Shown: positions 15,762 to 25,439, numbered from the stretch's first letter. The stretch is 64,000 bases of DNA from Streptoalloteichus hindustanus (GCF_900129375.1 NZ_FQVN01000013.1:1-64000), one strand, 5' to 3'. Numbers and translations: made by a program. Notes: generated from the sequence alone by a model not told the origin.

Positions 15762-17951
15762 TCACCTCCCCGAGGCGGCGGTGATCAGGGGTGGGTCGGT
15801 GAACAGCGTGCTCGCGCGGGAGGCGTAGGCCCCGAGGGGTGCATTGCCGCCCGGCGCCACGCCCAGCGCCGCCAGCCCGTCGTACAGCGCCGTGCGGCGC
15901 CCGGCGGTGTCGTCCGCGCCGATCCCCCCGTCGGGATCACTGATGGTGGCCACGCTGTCCGGGTCGGCCTCGGCGCGCGGCCCCGCCGGGTCGCGCTCCT
16001 GGAGGGGAATCGCGGCGCGGGGCAGCTCGTCGACCTCCAGCGCCTCGCCGCGGACCGGGCCGAGCTCGCCCTCCCGGCGAGGGGCGGGCACCTGGAACCG
16101 GATGCCGGACAGGCACCCGGAGATGACACCGTCCTCCCTCATCGCCCGCTCCGGGGACGTACCGGGATCACCCCACAACGCCCGCGGCACACCCCGCCGC
16201 ACCACCGTCACCGACCAGTCGTTGTCCTTCGGGTGGTACACGCTGTCGTAGCGGTGGACCGTCACCCTGTGCTCGGACACCACGTCGCGGTAGCCCATCG
16301 GGCGGATCGTGATCCGGTCCTTCTCGGCGCCCTCCAGCAGCGCGCCGTTCAGGGTGATCTTCGAGGCGGGAACGACCGACTCGGTGGCGACGGTGAAGCC
16401 GTCGGCCGAGACCAGCTGGGGCGCTTTGGTGGCCTTGCGGGCCTCGGTCTCCGCGGCGTCCACGTCGGCCAGCAACCCGCGCTGGGGCACCACCGCCACC
16501 GCCGCCGGGAGCTGCACCCGGAACTCGTCCCACCCGGGCAGGGGCGCCTCGTCGCGCCCGGAGCCGATGCCGATCGTGAAGGAGATGAACCAGACCTTGA
16601 CCCGCGCGCGCCCACCGATCGGCGGCCCCCACAGGTCCAGGCTGACCCCGACCTCCAGCGACACCCGGACCCGGACGAACACCACCTTCACCGTCGCGGA
16701 CACGCCGACGCTCAGGCCCATCGACAGGGAGAAGGAGAACGGCTTCCACCGCACGAGCGCGTCGACCCAGGCCGTGAACCAGGCACGGAGGTTGATCCCG
16801 TGCCCGTTGTCGTACACGGCCTCCAGCCGCCCGCCGGCCATGAACGCCCCGTCGGTGATCGCCAGGTACGCCTCGCCGCTGATCGTGACCGGGCCCCGGG
16901 ACCAGCGCCAGCCGACCCTGGGCACCCTCGGGTAGTAGCCGGGCGGCTGGAAGTCCCTGTGGTACCCGCCGACGGTGAAGACGAACCCCTTGCCCCCGCC
17001 CGAGGCGGTGCGGTCACTGCCCCAGATGTACAGCGCCAGCCCGCCGGACAACTCGGCCGCCGGATCGAGCACGTAGGAACCGGGCGCGAGCACCGCGTCC
17101 ATCGAGAACCGGTTGTGCTCGCCGTGGTAGGCGATCGCCAGGTCGACCACCAGCCGGGCCAACGGCCGTCTCGCGGCCTTGTTGCGGGGCAGGTCGAGGG
17201 TCGTGCGGCCGATCAGGCAGACCTGCCACGTCGGTCCACCGTGGACCAGCAGCAGCGCGCGGGCCTCCAGGAACCGGAACGAGCTGAACTCCAGGCCACC
17301 CGCTCCCCAGTACTCCCCGGCCCGCGGCGTGACCCAGCCGCCGGGGCCGGCCAGCGACTCCAGCACCTCCTCCGGGGTCCCGCCCGCACCGCCGGAGATC
17401 CGTTGCACCAACGGGAAGTCCCGCACCTCGTCGATCCGGGGATCGCGGATCCGGCTGTTGACGCCGAAGCCCAGGCACACCGCCATGACGGTGAACACCG
17501 GGGGTCCGAACAACCCCCGGTCACCGCTGCCGCCGACCTCGCCGAACAGGAACATCGACGACCAGCCGTCGCGGCTGCGCGCGTAGCTGCCCATCGCGTG
17601 GAGCGCGAAGAAACCCGTCTCCACCGCGGCCATGCCGGTCAACCACTCCGCGTACTTCGGATCAACGCGCCGTTCCAGCACACCGGTGACGCGCACCGGG
17701 GGTTTGTCCATCTGCAGGCCCGCGCCCCGCAGCGTCGGGGACACGGTGAAGCGACTGTCGATGCCGAAGCCCAGCCCGGCCAACGCCAACTGCGCCGGAC
17801 CCACCGCCAGAGAAGCGTCCACCAGCACGAACAACCGGCCCTGCGCGTAACTCAACCCGACCCGTCGCACCTCGACCGGGCCCAGTGTCAGACCGAGGTC
17901 CCGCCACGCCTCACCGCCCGCCTGCCGTGGCCGGCGCTCCAGTTCCGTCAT
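15762..17951 (-). CDS. DUF6603-containing protein
   Basis: 729 residues. ATG 17951 has GGGAGGAG four bases upstream and overlaps the preceding stop. The DUF6603 hallmarks are clear: a long run of alternating hydrophobic strands, GGYHRDFQPPGYYPRVPRVG in the middle, then ISGEAYLAITDGAFMAGGRL and LRAWFTAWVDALVRWKPFSF, followed by the VGVSATVKVVFVRVRVSLEV strand block. The family is large and beta-rich with no assigned biochemical role. It is the most recognisable member of this operon, so homologous loci could be found through it. Confidence 0.85.
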   Translation of the reverse strand: MTELERRPRQAGGEAWRDLGLTLGPVEVRRVGLSYAQGRLFVLVDASLAVGPAQLALAGLGFGIDSRFTVSPTLRGAGLQMDKPPVRVTGVLERRVDPKYAEWLTGMAAVETGFFALHAMGSYARSRDGWSSMFLFGEVGGSGDRGLFGPPVFTVMAVCLGFGVNSRIRDPRIDEVRDFPLVQRISGGAGGTPEEVLESLAGPGGWVTPRAGEYWGAGGLEFSSFRFLEARALLLVHGGPTWQVCLIGRTTLDLPRNKAARRPLARLVVDLAIAYHGEHNRFSMDAVLAPGSYVLDPAAELSGGLALYIWGSDRTASGGGKGFVFTVGGYHRDFQPPGYYPRVPRVGWRWSRGPVTISGEAYLAITDGAFMAGGRLEAVYDNGHGINLRAWFTAWVDALVRWKPFSFSLSMGLSVGVSATVKVVFVRVRVSLEVGVSLDLWGPPIGGRARVKVWFISFTIGIGSGRDEAPLPGWDEFRVQLPAAVAVVPQRGLLADVDAAETEARKATKAPQLVSADGFTVATESVVPASKITLNGALLEGAEKDRITIRPMGYRDVVSEHRVTVHRYDSVYHPKDNDWSVTVVRRGVPRALWGDPGTSPERAMREDGVISGCLSGIRFQVPAPRREGELGPVRGEALEVDELPRAAIPLQERDPAGPRAEADPDSVATISDPDGGIGADDTAGRRTALYDGLAALGVAPGGNAPLGAYASRASTLFTDPPLITAASGR

Positions 17952-20034
17952 GCCGCTCCTCCCGCTCGCCGGTTCCCGGCACCAGCCGCCAACCACAGCG
18001 GCGTGGGCTTGCCCGCCACCACCAGCTCAACCCCCACCGTCAGGCCCGCGGCCAACCCCTCGGCGGGCAGCCCGGGAAGCCGCAGCACCTGGGCCGCGTC
18101 ACCGACCAGGTCCAGCGCCGCGGCGACCGCGGCCACCTGCGCAGGCGTCCACGCCGAGGCGGCGTGACCGAACTGGGCGCCGGCCACCACGACGTCCCGA
18201 TCGGCCGGAACCGCGTCCCCCACCAGCGGAAGGTGCGACATCCGCGCGTCGACCCGCCCCCGCACCTGGAGGACCTTCGCCCGGCCCGCCCCCTCGCCCA
18301 CCGCGGCCGCCAGCACGCTCACGTGCTCGGTCCCCGCGCCCACCACGCACGCCCTGGTCGCCGAGTCGTACGCCACGACCACACCCCGCGCCTCGGGCCA
18401 GGGCAGGTCGGGAAGCTCGGCGGTCTCCCAGCCCAGCGCCGTCAGCAGCGTGCGCGCGGGCACACCCTCGTCGGCGTGCCAGGACGCGGCGAACGCTGTC
18501 CCGGCCGGGTCGGTGTCGAACGCGAGCCGCAGGTCCAACCACCGCTCGACGCAGTCGTCCCCTCCGGCCGGCAGGGACAGCTCACCCCAGAAACTGACGC
18601 TGGTTCCCCGACCCGGGAGACCTGGGCGTGGACGGCGAGGGGAGCGAGCACCTCGCCCACCGGGAGGGAGCACGCGCAGGTGACGGTGGCGACCTGGGCG
18701 GTGGGGTCGAAGGCCAACGCGACCTCGTCGAGCGTGAGCCCGGCCAGCGGGGCGGGCAGCGGTGTCCCCAGGGTGTCGCGGAGCCAGTCCGAGAACCCGG
18801 CGAACTCCAGGGCCGCGGTGGTGTCGGCGGCCAGCAGCCAGCCCGTGCCCGCCTCCCGCCGCGCCTCCAGGCAGACCACCGCGTCGGCCACGGCGAGGCC
18901 GGCGGTGATCGTGACCAGGTCGGGCGCGCCACCGATCCCCGACAACTCCAGGCTGACCCCCTCCACCGACAGGTCCTCGAAGAACCGCCACGAGGTGTCC
19001 AGCCCCAGGGAGACGGTGTAGGAGCGGTCGGCCAACCGGGCCGCCACCGCCAGGCGGGAGACCCGCACGCCGACGTCGATCCCGGACTCCGCCAGGTGGT
19101 CCTCGACCAGCTCATCGGTGGCGTCCGGGTTGTCCAGACACGCGGTCAGCACGAGATCCGGCACGCTGATGTGCGCGGTCACCGTGTCGCCGCCCACCCG
19201 CAGCGCCGCGACCAGCTCCGCGGAGACCGACCGCGCCGGCGGCAGCCCGAGCCCGGGCTCGTCCCAACCGACGCCGAAGCGCACCGCGAGACGGTCCACG
19301 CGCAACAGGTCGGGGACGAGAACCCAGTCCACATTGGACAGTTCGACGCCCACCCACATCCAGCGGAACCCGTTCGTGCCGTCGATGCCGCACCGCAGGC
19401 TGACTCCGGCGAGCGCGCCACCGGTGGGCACCTCCTCGGGCAGAGCCAGCTCCTCCGGTGTGAGCGCGTCCAGACCGGGCAGGTCCACCAGCGCCGCGAG
19501 ATCCGGCAGCCCCAGCTCGGGACCGAACTCCCCGGACAGCTCGTACACCCCACCTGGCTCGTCGGGCGGACGGACCACCAGGCACGCCCGGTGCGAGCGC
19601 ACCGTGAACGCCAGCCCACCGGCGGCCCAGGACCGGCCGCCCTCGGCGCCGACATCGGCGGCCAGCACGAGGACCGCGCCGTCGAAGCCGAACCCGTCGC
19701 GGAAGACGTCCAACGACAGCCGGAGATAGGAGGTGTCGATCTCCCACTCGGTCAGCGGCGCCGCCAGCCGCAACCCGGTCACCCGGTCGGCGTTCTCGAC
19801 GAACACCACGTCGACCCGGGGCAGGTCGCCGACCTCCCCCAGCTGGGCCGCCCCGGACAGCCGCAGCCCCGCGAGGTCGTGGTCCAACGGCTCCCGCACC
19901 ACCAGATCACCGGACAGGTACGTGTCGAAGAACTCCGCCGCGTAGTCCAGGCCCAGGTCCTGGGCGGAGAGCGTGAACGGTTCCCCGCTGGAGACCGCGT
20001 CCTCGATACGCGATCGCAGCTCCGACACCAGCAT
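17948..20034 (-). CDS. Large beta-strand-rich protein, interrupted by one frameshift
   Basis: ATG 20034 has GAGGAG eight bases upstream. The first frame is good to about 18606 (…LAVHAQVSRVG). The reading then continues in the next frame (TSVSFWGELSLPAGG…) to a stop at 17948 that overlaps the DUF6603 start. Together they give about 695 residues of strand-rich sequence with repeating acidic-aromatic patterns, rather like its DUF6603 neighbour. The break lies at a GGGG run; restoring one base would fuse both parts. Intact coding on both sides and a preserved downstream overlap suggest an assembly indel or a very recent mutation. Confidence 0.7.
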
Positions 20035-20046
20035 CGCTGCGGCTCC

Positions 20047-21792
20047 TCACCGGTCTCGACGTTCTCGTTGCGGCGGCTTGGGCGGCAGGGGCGCGGGCAC
20101 GCGGGGTCGCTGTCGTTCGTTCCCGTTGCCGCTGACCGGTGTCGCCGGATGCTGGAGCGCGTCCTGGGCGACAGCGGACGCGCGTTGCCTCACGGACTCA
20201 GGAACCTGGGACGGGTCCACCGTCACCGTGCGCAGGCGTTGTCGTGTCGTGCAGTCGAAGAGGGGATGATCGCCGGGGCGCCAGCCGGCGCCCAGCTCTC
20301 GGCTCCGGCCATCCGCGGCCACCCAGGCCGCTAGTTTCTGAGCGTAGTCCCGGATGTCGGCCACCGGGGTCGGGTCGTCGGGGGCGCCGCTGTCGGGCGG
20401 CAACGCCGCGACGAGCGCGGTGAAGGGGGCGGGGTCCCGGAACGCGGCGTCGGGCAGGTCGGCACGCTTCCTCGGCAGGAACACGTGACGCTGCCACAAC
20501 ACCTCGACGCCGCCGGAGTCCAATTTGGACAGAGTGGGGGCGTAGGAGGCCCGGGTGGGGAGGCCGAGTTCCGCGGCGATCCTGGTCTCGTCCAGCGTCC
20601 GCGCGTCCAGGCGCGCCTGCCTGGTCCGCTGCGCGCCGGCCAGCGCCTCGACGGCCTTCTTGTCCGTCGGGTGTTTCCTGATGTGGTCCTCGATGCGCTT
20701 GATGTTCGCCTTGGCGCAACTGTCCGACTTGTTCTGGCGCCGCGACGGCCCCAGTCGGCGTGGGTTCACGTCCTGGCGGACCCCACTGACCCAGGCCGTG
20801 GTGACATCGTTGCCGTGGGTCCGAGCCTCCTCCAGCGTGACGACCGGTGACTGGAAGAACACCTCTCCGGCCTTCACCGCGCTCGGCGTGAACGGCTGGA
20901 AGACCTGCCCTGCCAGGGCGACCAGCTCGTCGTACTGCTTCTTCAGCTCGGCGACCGCCGTCTTCTGCCCCGCCGACAACGCGTTCCACTCCGCGGCGTT
21001 GGCCGGGTCGTCCCACCGGTACACGCTGTCGTGGGTCCGGCCCGTCCGCGCGAGGAACATCCTCCGCGCGAGTCTCTCCGGAGTCCCGACCGGGGCGTCC
21101 GCACCGGAACCCCCGCCTACGTCGAGCGACCCGGACAGGATGTGCACGGCGTGGACCATCTGGTGGGCCAGGCCGATCTCGGGCGCCATGGCGACCCGGT
21201 CGACGAGGAAACCGTTGCGGGGACCGAACACCATCGTCGCGAACGCCCCGCGCCCGTCGGCCGCCGGCGCCGACCTCGCCGTCGGCTCCACCAGGGTGTG
21301 GACGTGGTCGGCGAACGACTCGTCCTGCAGGACCACCAACCTGATCGGCACCCGGCGGTCGGGCACGGAGGCCAGGCGGGCCTCCAGCACACGGGGGTTG
21401 ATCCCGTGGTCGGGGTGGTCCTGGCCGTACGTTCCCTCCACCTCCCCGGGCAACGGGTCCGGAAGCGGCTCGGCCACCCCGAAGAAGTCCACCAGCCGCC
21501 GCCCCAGCGGACGGCGTCGCAGCCGCTCCACCAACTCCGCGATCTCGGCGACGAACTCGTCCGGCGACAGCGCCGGCCGCTCCCGTTCGGTGGGAAATCC
21601 CAGCTTGGCGAGTCGGGCCTGAGCGACCGAGGGCTCGCCGTTCACCGCGATGCCGGGACGGATCTCGGTCGCCCGTACCGAAGCTCCGTCATCCCAGGCG
21701 AGGACCACCTGTCGTCGGGCGAACGGAACCTCGTTCGGTTCGGCGGTCAGGGAAGAGCGGAACGGATCACCGGCCGGGCCGAGAACGAGCAT
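20047..21792 (-). CDS. First gene of the DUF6603 operon: zincin-like protein with an HQxxH motif
   Basis: 581 residues from ATG 21792 (AGAGAGG eight bases upstream); an in-frame ATG at 21927 would add 45 unlikely residues. Around residue 205, EIGLAHQMVHAVHILSGSL resembles the zinc helix of M91/NleD-type metallopeptidases (consensus HExxHAxH), but the catalytic Glu is Gln, so protease activity is doubtful. The centre is rich in Lys/Arg and helical. The C terminus is Pro/Arg-rich (VPAPLPPKPPQ) and probably unstructured. A possible effector or structural protein; function unknown. Confidence 0.7.
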   Translation of the reverse strand: MLVLGPAGDPFRSSLTAEPNEVPFARRQVVLAWDDGASVRATEIRPGIAVNGEPSVAQARLAKLGFPTERERPALSPDEFVAEIAELVERLRRRPLGRRLVDFFGVAEPLPDPLPGEVEGTYGQDHPDHGINPRVLEARLASVPDRRVPIRLVVLQDESFADHVHTLVEPTARSAPAADGRGAFATMVFGPRNGFLVDRVAMAPEIGLAHQMVHAVHILSGSLDVGGGSGADAPVGTPERLARRMFLARTGRTHDSVYRWDDPANAAEWNALSAGQKTAVAELKKQYDELVALAGQVFQPFTPSAVKAGEVFFQSPVVTLEEARTHGNDVTTAWVSGVRQDVNPRRLGPSRRQNKSDSCAKANIKRIEDHIRKHPTDKKAVEALAGAQRTRQARLDARTLDETRIAAELGLPTRASYAPTLSKLDSGGVEVLWQRHVFLPRKRADLPDAAFRDPAPFTALVAALPPDSGAPDDPTPVADIRDYAQKLAAWVAADGRSRELGAGWRPGDHPLFDCTTRQRLRTVTVDPSQVPESVRQRASAVAQDALQHPATPVSGNGNERQRPRVPAPLPPKPPQRERRDR

Positions 21793-22496
21793 CGCCTGTG
21801 CCTCTCTGGCGATCGTGGGATCACGCCGGATTCCGCCGTGCCCCTCGGTCGGGTGCCATGCTATTTGGCGGACTCGGCTGACCAGAAGGGCTGACGGCAC
21901 AATTCGGCCGACCGGGTCAGGTGTCACCTACACGTCGCACAATCGTCATCGGATCAGGGTATGGACGGCCCGCGAAGCGGACTGGTAGGTCTGGAAGAAG
22001 GGTGTGCTTCAGCCCAGGCCAGGGCCACGAACCGCCCCGTTCGGCGCACGGAAGGAGGAAGCAAGCCGGCCGACTCCGCGGTTCGGCGACAATCAGGCGG
22101 AGATGCGACACCGGTTCCGGAAGACGCTCCAACAAAAGATCGCTCTGGTTGACGAGCGCCGCTCAACGCCCAAGGAAACCGGCCACGAAAACCTTGACCC
22201 CTGATGGGTCGACGGTTTTGTGTCGCCACCATCGCGACGTGAGATCGCGGACGAATCGATCTCGCTATGTGGCCGCCCTGGGGTGTGAATGCGTGGCATG
22301 GACGCGGCCGCTTTACGGTGCGGACGTGTTTCTCGGCGTTGTGGCCCAGGGTGCCGTCCGTCACCTCGCGTCTCACGGGGCCGTGCGGTAGCGGCGTGGG
22401 TCGTCCCGAAGCTCGTCGAAGTCTGTCGGATGTCCGCTGGGCAGGGTGGGGATGCGGTGCCCCGAGGCCGGCGACAGCGTCACCCCAGGGACAAGG
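21793..22496. other. Intergenic region upstream of the large operon
   Basis: About 700 bases between the operon's first gene (minus) and the ATPase relic (plus). It should hold the single promoter for the 14-kb operon. Open frames on the plus strand here are Arg/Ser/Thr-rich and unconvincing. No strong palindrome or promoter could be named with confidence. Confidence 0.35.
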
Positions 22497-22846
22497 ACAC
22501 GATCACGTCGAGGCGGTCAACAAGCCCTTCGGTGACGACGAGTCTGCCGAACGTGATCTCGAACCCGAGATCTGGCAGATCTTGCGGCGACGCCTGACTG
22601 AGTTCCTGCACTTCGACGAGTACAACGTGCTGCCGGAAAGCGTGACGTTCGTGCGCCTGCAGACGGCTCCCGAGGACGAACTCCACCCCAAGGAGCAGAC
22701 GGCGCTCTCGCTACTCCATATGACAGGCGTGGACTCCGAGGAGTTCACCAAGGACTCCTCCGAGAGCCGCAGAGCCGCGCTTGAACGAACTGACCGACCA
22801 GCTCTTCGACTACTGGACCCGCTGCTCCCTCCGAACCGAACCGTGA
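22497..22846 (+). pseudogene. Fragment of an AAA-family (OLD/SMC-like) ATPase
   Basis: Translation gives DLEPEIWQILRRRLTEFLHF, DEYNVLPESVTFVRL and ALSLLHMTGVDSEEF. After a frameshift near 22775 it continues NELTDQLFDYWT to a TGA at 22844. This order matches the linker between the ATP-binding halves of actinobacterial AAA ATPases related to OLD-type nucleases. The nucleotide-binding motifs at both ends are absent, so it is an internal relic. Such ATPases are often defence genes, so this may be debris of a lost defence locus. Confidence 0.55.
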
Positions 22847-23054
22847 CCACGGGGTAGCGCACGCCAAACATTTTCGAACGAACGGCCGAAGCGCTTCTTC
22901 CCGCGCAACCGCCTGCGATCCGCCAACTAGGTCCGGGCAACTCGGGCCGCCGTCCACACCTACTCGGCAAACACGCGCCCCGCCCAGCCGCAGTGGTATT
23001 CGTACCTACCTTGGAAACGGTCGTTCGACCGAATAACGATCGCGGTCCGCGGTG

Positions 23055-23447
23055 TCACACGCGGAGGCGTGCGACGATCGTGGAGTTGATTGTCCTGCCC
23101 TCCTGCTGGATGTCCATGCGGATCTCCAACATCTGACCTTCCCGCTTGGAGTTCAGGGTCATCTGGTGCTTGCTGGTCCTCCACGTGACGCCGTCACTCA
23201 GATTCCCCATGAACCTGAACCTCTCCTTGTGGTAGAAGCCCTCCCCTTCCACCATCCCCGAATAGGGACGAACGGTGAGCCGCAGCACGGGGACCTCGCC
23301 CTGCTCGACCAACCGGCGTTCACGCGGGTAGAGCACCCGCACTTCATCCCTGTCCTCCAGCGACTGCTGCCACACGAACAGGTGTCCCCGCTCGTCGTAG
23401 ACGACCGCCGCCGTGATGTCACCTGCCCGCTTCGTGAACGCGCCCAT
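23055..23447 (-). CDS. Hypothetical protein, 130 residues
   Basis: ATG 23447 is chosen for AGGAGG eight bases upstream. The protein is mixed charged and beta-rich (AAVVYDERGHLFVWQQSLED; EVRVLYPRERRLVEQG; EGQMLEIRMDIQQEG) with no membrane helix, signal peptide or known motif. It stands alone, with non-coding or relic DNA on both sides. Function unknown. Confidence 0.65.
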   Translation of the reverse strand: MGAFTKRAGDITAAVVYDERGHLFVWQQSLEDRDEVRVLYPRERRLVEQGEVPVLRLTVRPYSGMVEGEGFYHKERFRFMGNLSDGVTWRTSKHQMTLNSKREGQMLEIRMDIQQEGRTINSTIVARLRV

Positions 23448-23838
23448 CAGCCATGCCTCCTGGTGTGATCGGCTCGCACCGTCCACGCTGTGTGCCGCCG
23501 TGCCCATCACGGAGAGAGTTCACCCGGTGCAGTGATGACCGGCCGGGGAGTCACCACCGCCTGTCCGGGCCGGCTTCATGTGACGATCCGAACGAGCGAT
23601 ACCCCAACGGTCTCCGGCCCGCGGCCCTCCACGGAATCCGCCAAAAGTCCGAACAACACAGCCACGCGGTGTTCGCCCCTGCTTGGCGGGCCGCAGGTCA
23701 GGCGCTCCGGTCTTCGCGAACTTCGACTGGAACGGCCCAAGGGACTCAGCTGCGGGGTTGAGCCGTCGAACATGGTCGGCCGAGACCAGGCTGTCGAAGG
23801 TGGGGCCCGGCCAGAAGAACCTGGCCGGGCCCCACCTG
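23448..23838. other. Gap between a hypothetical gene and the recombinase relic
   Basis: Contains the terminator at 23799-23836 and otherwise no credible gene. The minus-strand frame open here merely continues the recombinase beyond its natural end. Confidence 0.35.
23799..23836 (-). terminator. Perfect 16-bp stem-loop downstream of the recombinase gene
   Basis: Arms 23799-23814 and 23821-23836 (GGTGGGGCCCGGCCAG and complement) with a six-base loop. It lies directly after the probable original recombinase stop at 23839-23841 and would end the AbrB-recombinase transcript. Confidence 0.75.
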
Positions 23839-24883
23839 TCAGTCTGCGTCGTTGCTCGCCAAGGGGTGTGTTCATCGGTGAGTACCGACAGGGCGGTCGC
23901 CACCTCGTGCAGGCTCGCCCGGACGTAGGTCGCGGTGGATCCCGTGTCGCCGCCGTCGATGTGACCAGCGAACGCGCGCGCGATGGCGTAGCCGGCGTTC
24001 CGCTCGACCCAGGTCAGGGTGGTGTGACGGAGCCAGTGGGTGGAGATGCCCTGTGTGGCCACCCAGGGCAGGGTGTTCGCCGATCCGTTTCCGCAGGTGG
24101 TCGTAGCGGCGTGTGGTGATCGGTTGCCCGCTGGTGTAGCGAAGGAGCTGTCCGTTCGGTGGGGCGCCGCGTTGTTCGCCGTGCTGTCGCAGGTGGGCCA
24201 TCAGTGTGGGTGAGACCGGTTGCCACCGCACCGTCTCGCCCTTCTCGCGCAGGAAGATCAAGGACTGTGCGGGGTCGAGGTCCCGGGGACGCAGCGCGAG
24301 CGCGCCCCCGCGGCGACAGGCGGTCTCGGTGTGCAGCCGCAGCAACAGTGTGTCCAGCGCGGGGTCGTTGCCGGTGGTCGCGGCGACGCGGATGATCTCG
24401 GCCAGCCCTTGGTGAGCCACGGCCCGGCGGGTCGAGGGCAGGCGCCGAGGCTTGGGGACCTTCCGCGCCGGGTTGTTGGCCGCGGGTGATCAGCCCGTCG
24501 TTCTCGGCGTGCCGGTAGACGCAGCGCAGGGCGGCGACGAGATGCTCGGCGGCGCCTCGTCCGCCACGGGAGTTCCGGCGGGTCACCACGGTGAGCTTGA
24601 CCTGCTCGACCAGGTGTTTGATCTCCGACGGGGTTGGTTCGTCGATGCGTCTGTGGCCCCAGCGTTCGGGAACGCGGTTCCAGTACGAGCCGTACACACG
24701 CCGCGTCCCCTCCGAGACAGCCTTCTCAACGATGGGGATGTAGGTGGCGAAGGTGGGGATTTCCCTGTCCGACCGTGGGGCCGCCAGGAGGTCCTCGGGT
24801 GCGATGCCCATGCGGTCCAGCAGCAACCGTGCCGCCTCCAACTCCGCGGCGACCGGCGGTGGTGACGAGGGGTGGGCGGTCAT
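23839..24883 (-). pseudogene. Tyrosine recombinase (phage-type integrase), frameshifted
   Basis: ATG 24883 overlaps the AbrB-like stop (ATGA). The N-terminal SAM-like domain reads intact (VEKAVSEGTRRVYGSYWNRV, IKHLVEQVKL, AALRCVYRHAENDGLI). The frame then shifts near 24480, and the catalytic domain continues with LRLHTETACRRGGALALRP (first catalytic Arg in ETACRRG). It shifts again near 24065, and the end carries the THWLRHTTLTW (H-xx-R) and AFAGH motifs. A third shift near 23865 would restore the stop at 23839. All catalytic boxes are recognisable, so the gene was recently functional or the breaks are assembly indels. Confidence 0.8.
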
Positions 24884-25269
24884 GCCGGTTCACCTCCGAG
24901 CAGACGGGTGTGGCACTCACTGATCAGGGCGTCCAGGGAGGAGGGTGGGTGGACGACGAGCCGGCCCCGGGCGGGATCGGCGACCAGGAGCACCCGATCA
25001 CCTGGAACCAGGCCGAACCAGTGCCGAACCGGAGCGGGCAGCCGCAGGTATCCCTGGCCGCCCACGATCGAGACGCCCTCGGGGTCCGGCTGAATCACCA
25101 ACAGGCCCTGAGCCTCGTGCAGGTTCAGTCGGGTTCCCGGCGCCCAGCCGAGTGCCCGCACGGTGATCTGGTCGGCGACGCGGCCACGGGTGTCGACGGC
25201 TGCCAGGCCATAGACGGTGGCGGTGGCGCGAAGCGCGGGGACGGCGGGAAGCGGGAGTGCGTTCGTCAC
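24880..25269 (-). CDS. AbrB/MazE/SpoVT-type DNA-binding protein
   Basis: 129 residues from GTG 25269. Two swapped-hairpin-like segments are visible: VDTRGRVADQITVRALGW with WAPGTRLNLHEA, and VGGQGYLRLPAPVRHWFGL with PGDRVLLVADPARGRLVV. The latter has the classic AbrB layout (Gxhxhp..hR..hgh.pGD.hhhh). The four-base overlap with the recombinase start suggests it regulates or assists it. A 22-base palindrome 135 bases upstream is a candidate operator. Longer N-terminal starts are possible. Confidence 0.7.
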   Translation of the reverse strand: MTNALPLPAVPALRATATVYGLAAVDTRGRVADQITVRALGWAPGTRLNLHEAQGLLVIQPDPEGVSIVGGQGYLRLPAPVRHWFGLVPGDRVLLVADPARGRLVVHPPSSLDALISECHTRLLGGEPA

Positions 25270-25403
25270 GGCGAACGCCTTGGTGCGCTCGTCACAGGAA
25301 CGACGTGAAGGAGGTCCAGGCACGACCGGCCTGATCAGCGGCGACCTCACCGGCACCACCCCAACGGGCCAGCAGCGACGTGGGTCGACGGTGCCACCGT
25401 CGC

Positions 25404-25425
25404 GTGCTCAAGTGCACTTGAGCAC
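25404..25425. promoter_or_regulatory. 22-bp perfect palindrome, candidate operator
   Basis: GTGCTCAAGTG is followed directly by its exact reverse complement CACTTGAGCAC. It lies between the minus-strand AbrB-like gene and the plus-strand recombinase fragment. A perfect uninterrupted palindrome suits a dimeric repressor rather than a terminator. Confidence 0.5.
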
Positions 25426-25439
25426 GGACACGGGCGGCG

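Noticed and set aside
13594-15828. A 744-codon plus-strand open frame
   Set aside because: A GC-skew shadow of the 733-residue minus-strand gene, crossing its boundaries without start signals.
16233-18167. A 644-codon plus-strand open frame
   Set aside because: It spans the junction of two good minus-strand genes including DUF6603; composition is His/Arg/Pro-rich as in other antisense shadows.
18595-18615. Programmed -1 ribosomal frameshifting
   Set aside because: The codons at the junction (GTC GGG GAA) do not form an X XXY YYZ slippery site and no following pseudoknot was evident; an indel is simpler.
7501-21792. Contractile injection system or prophage tail operon
   Set aside because: Despite the fibre-like repeats, there is no tube, sheath, baseplate, tape-measure or AAA disassembly ATPase, so a known contractile system cannot be claimed.
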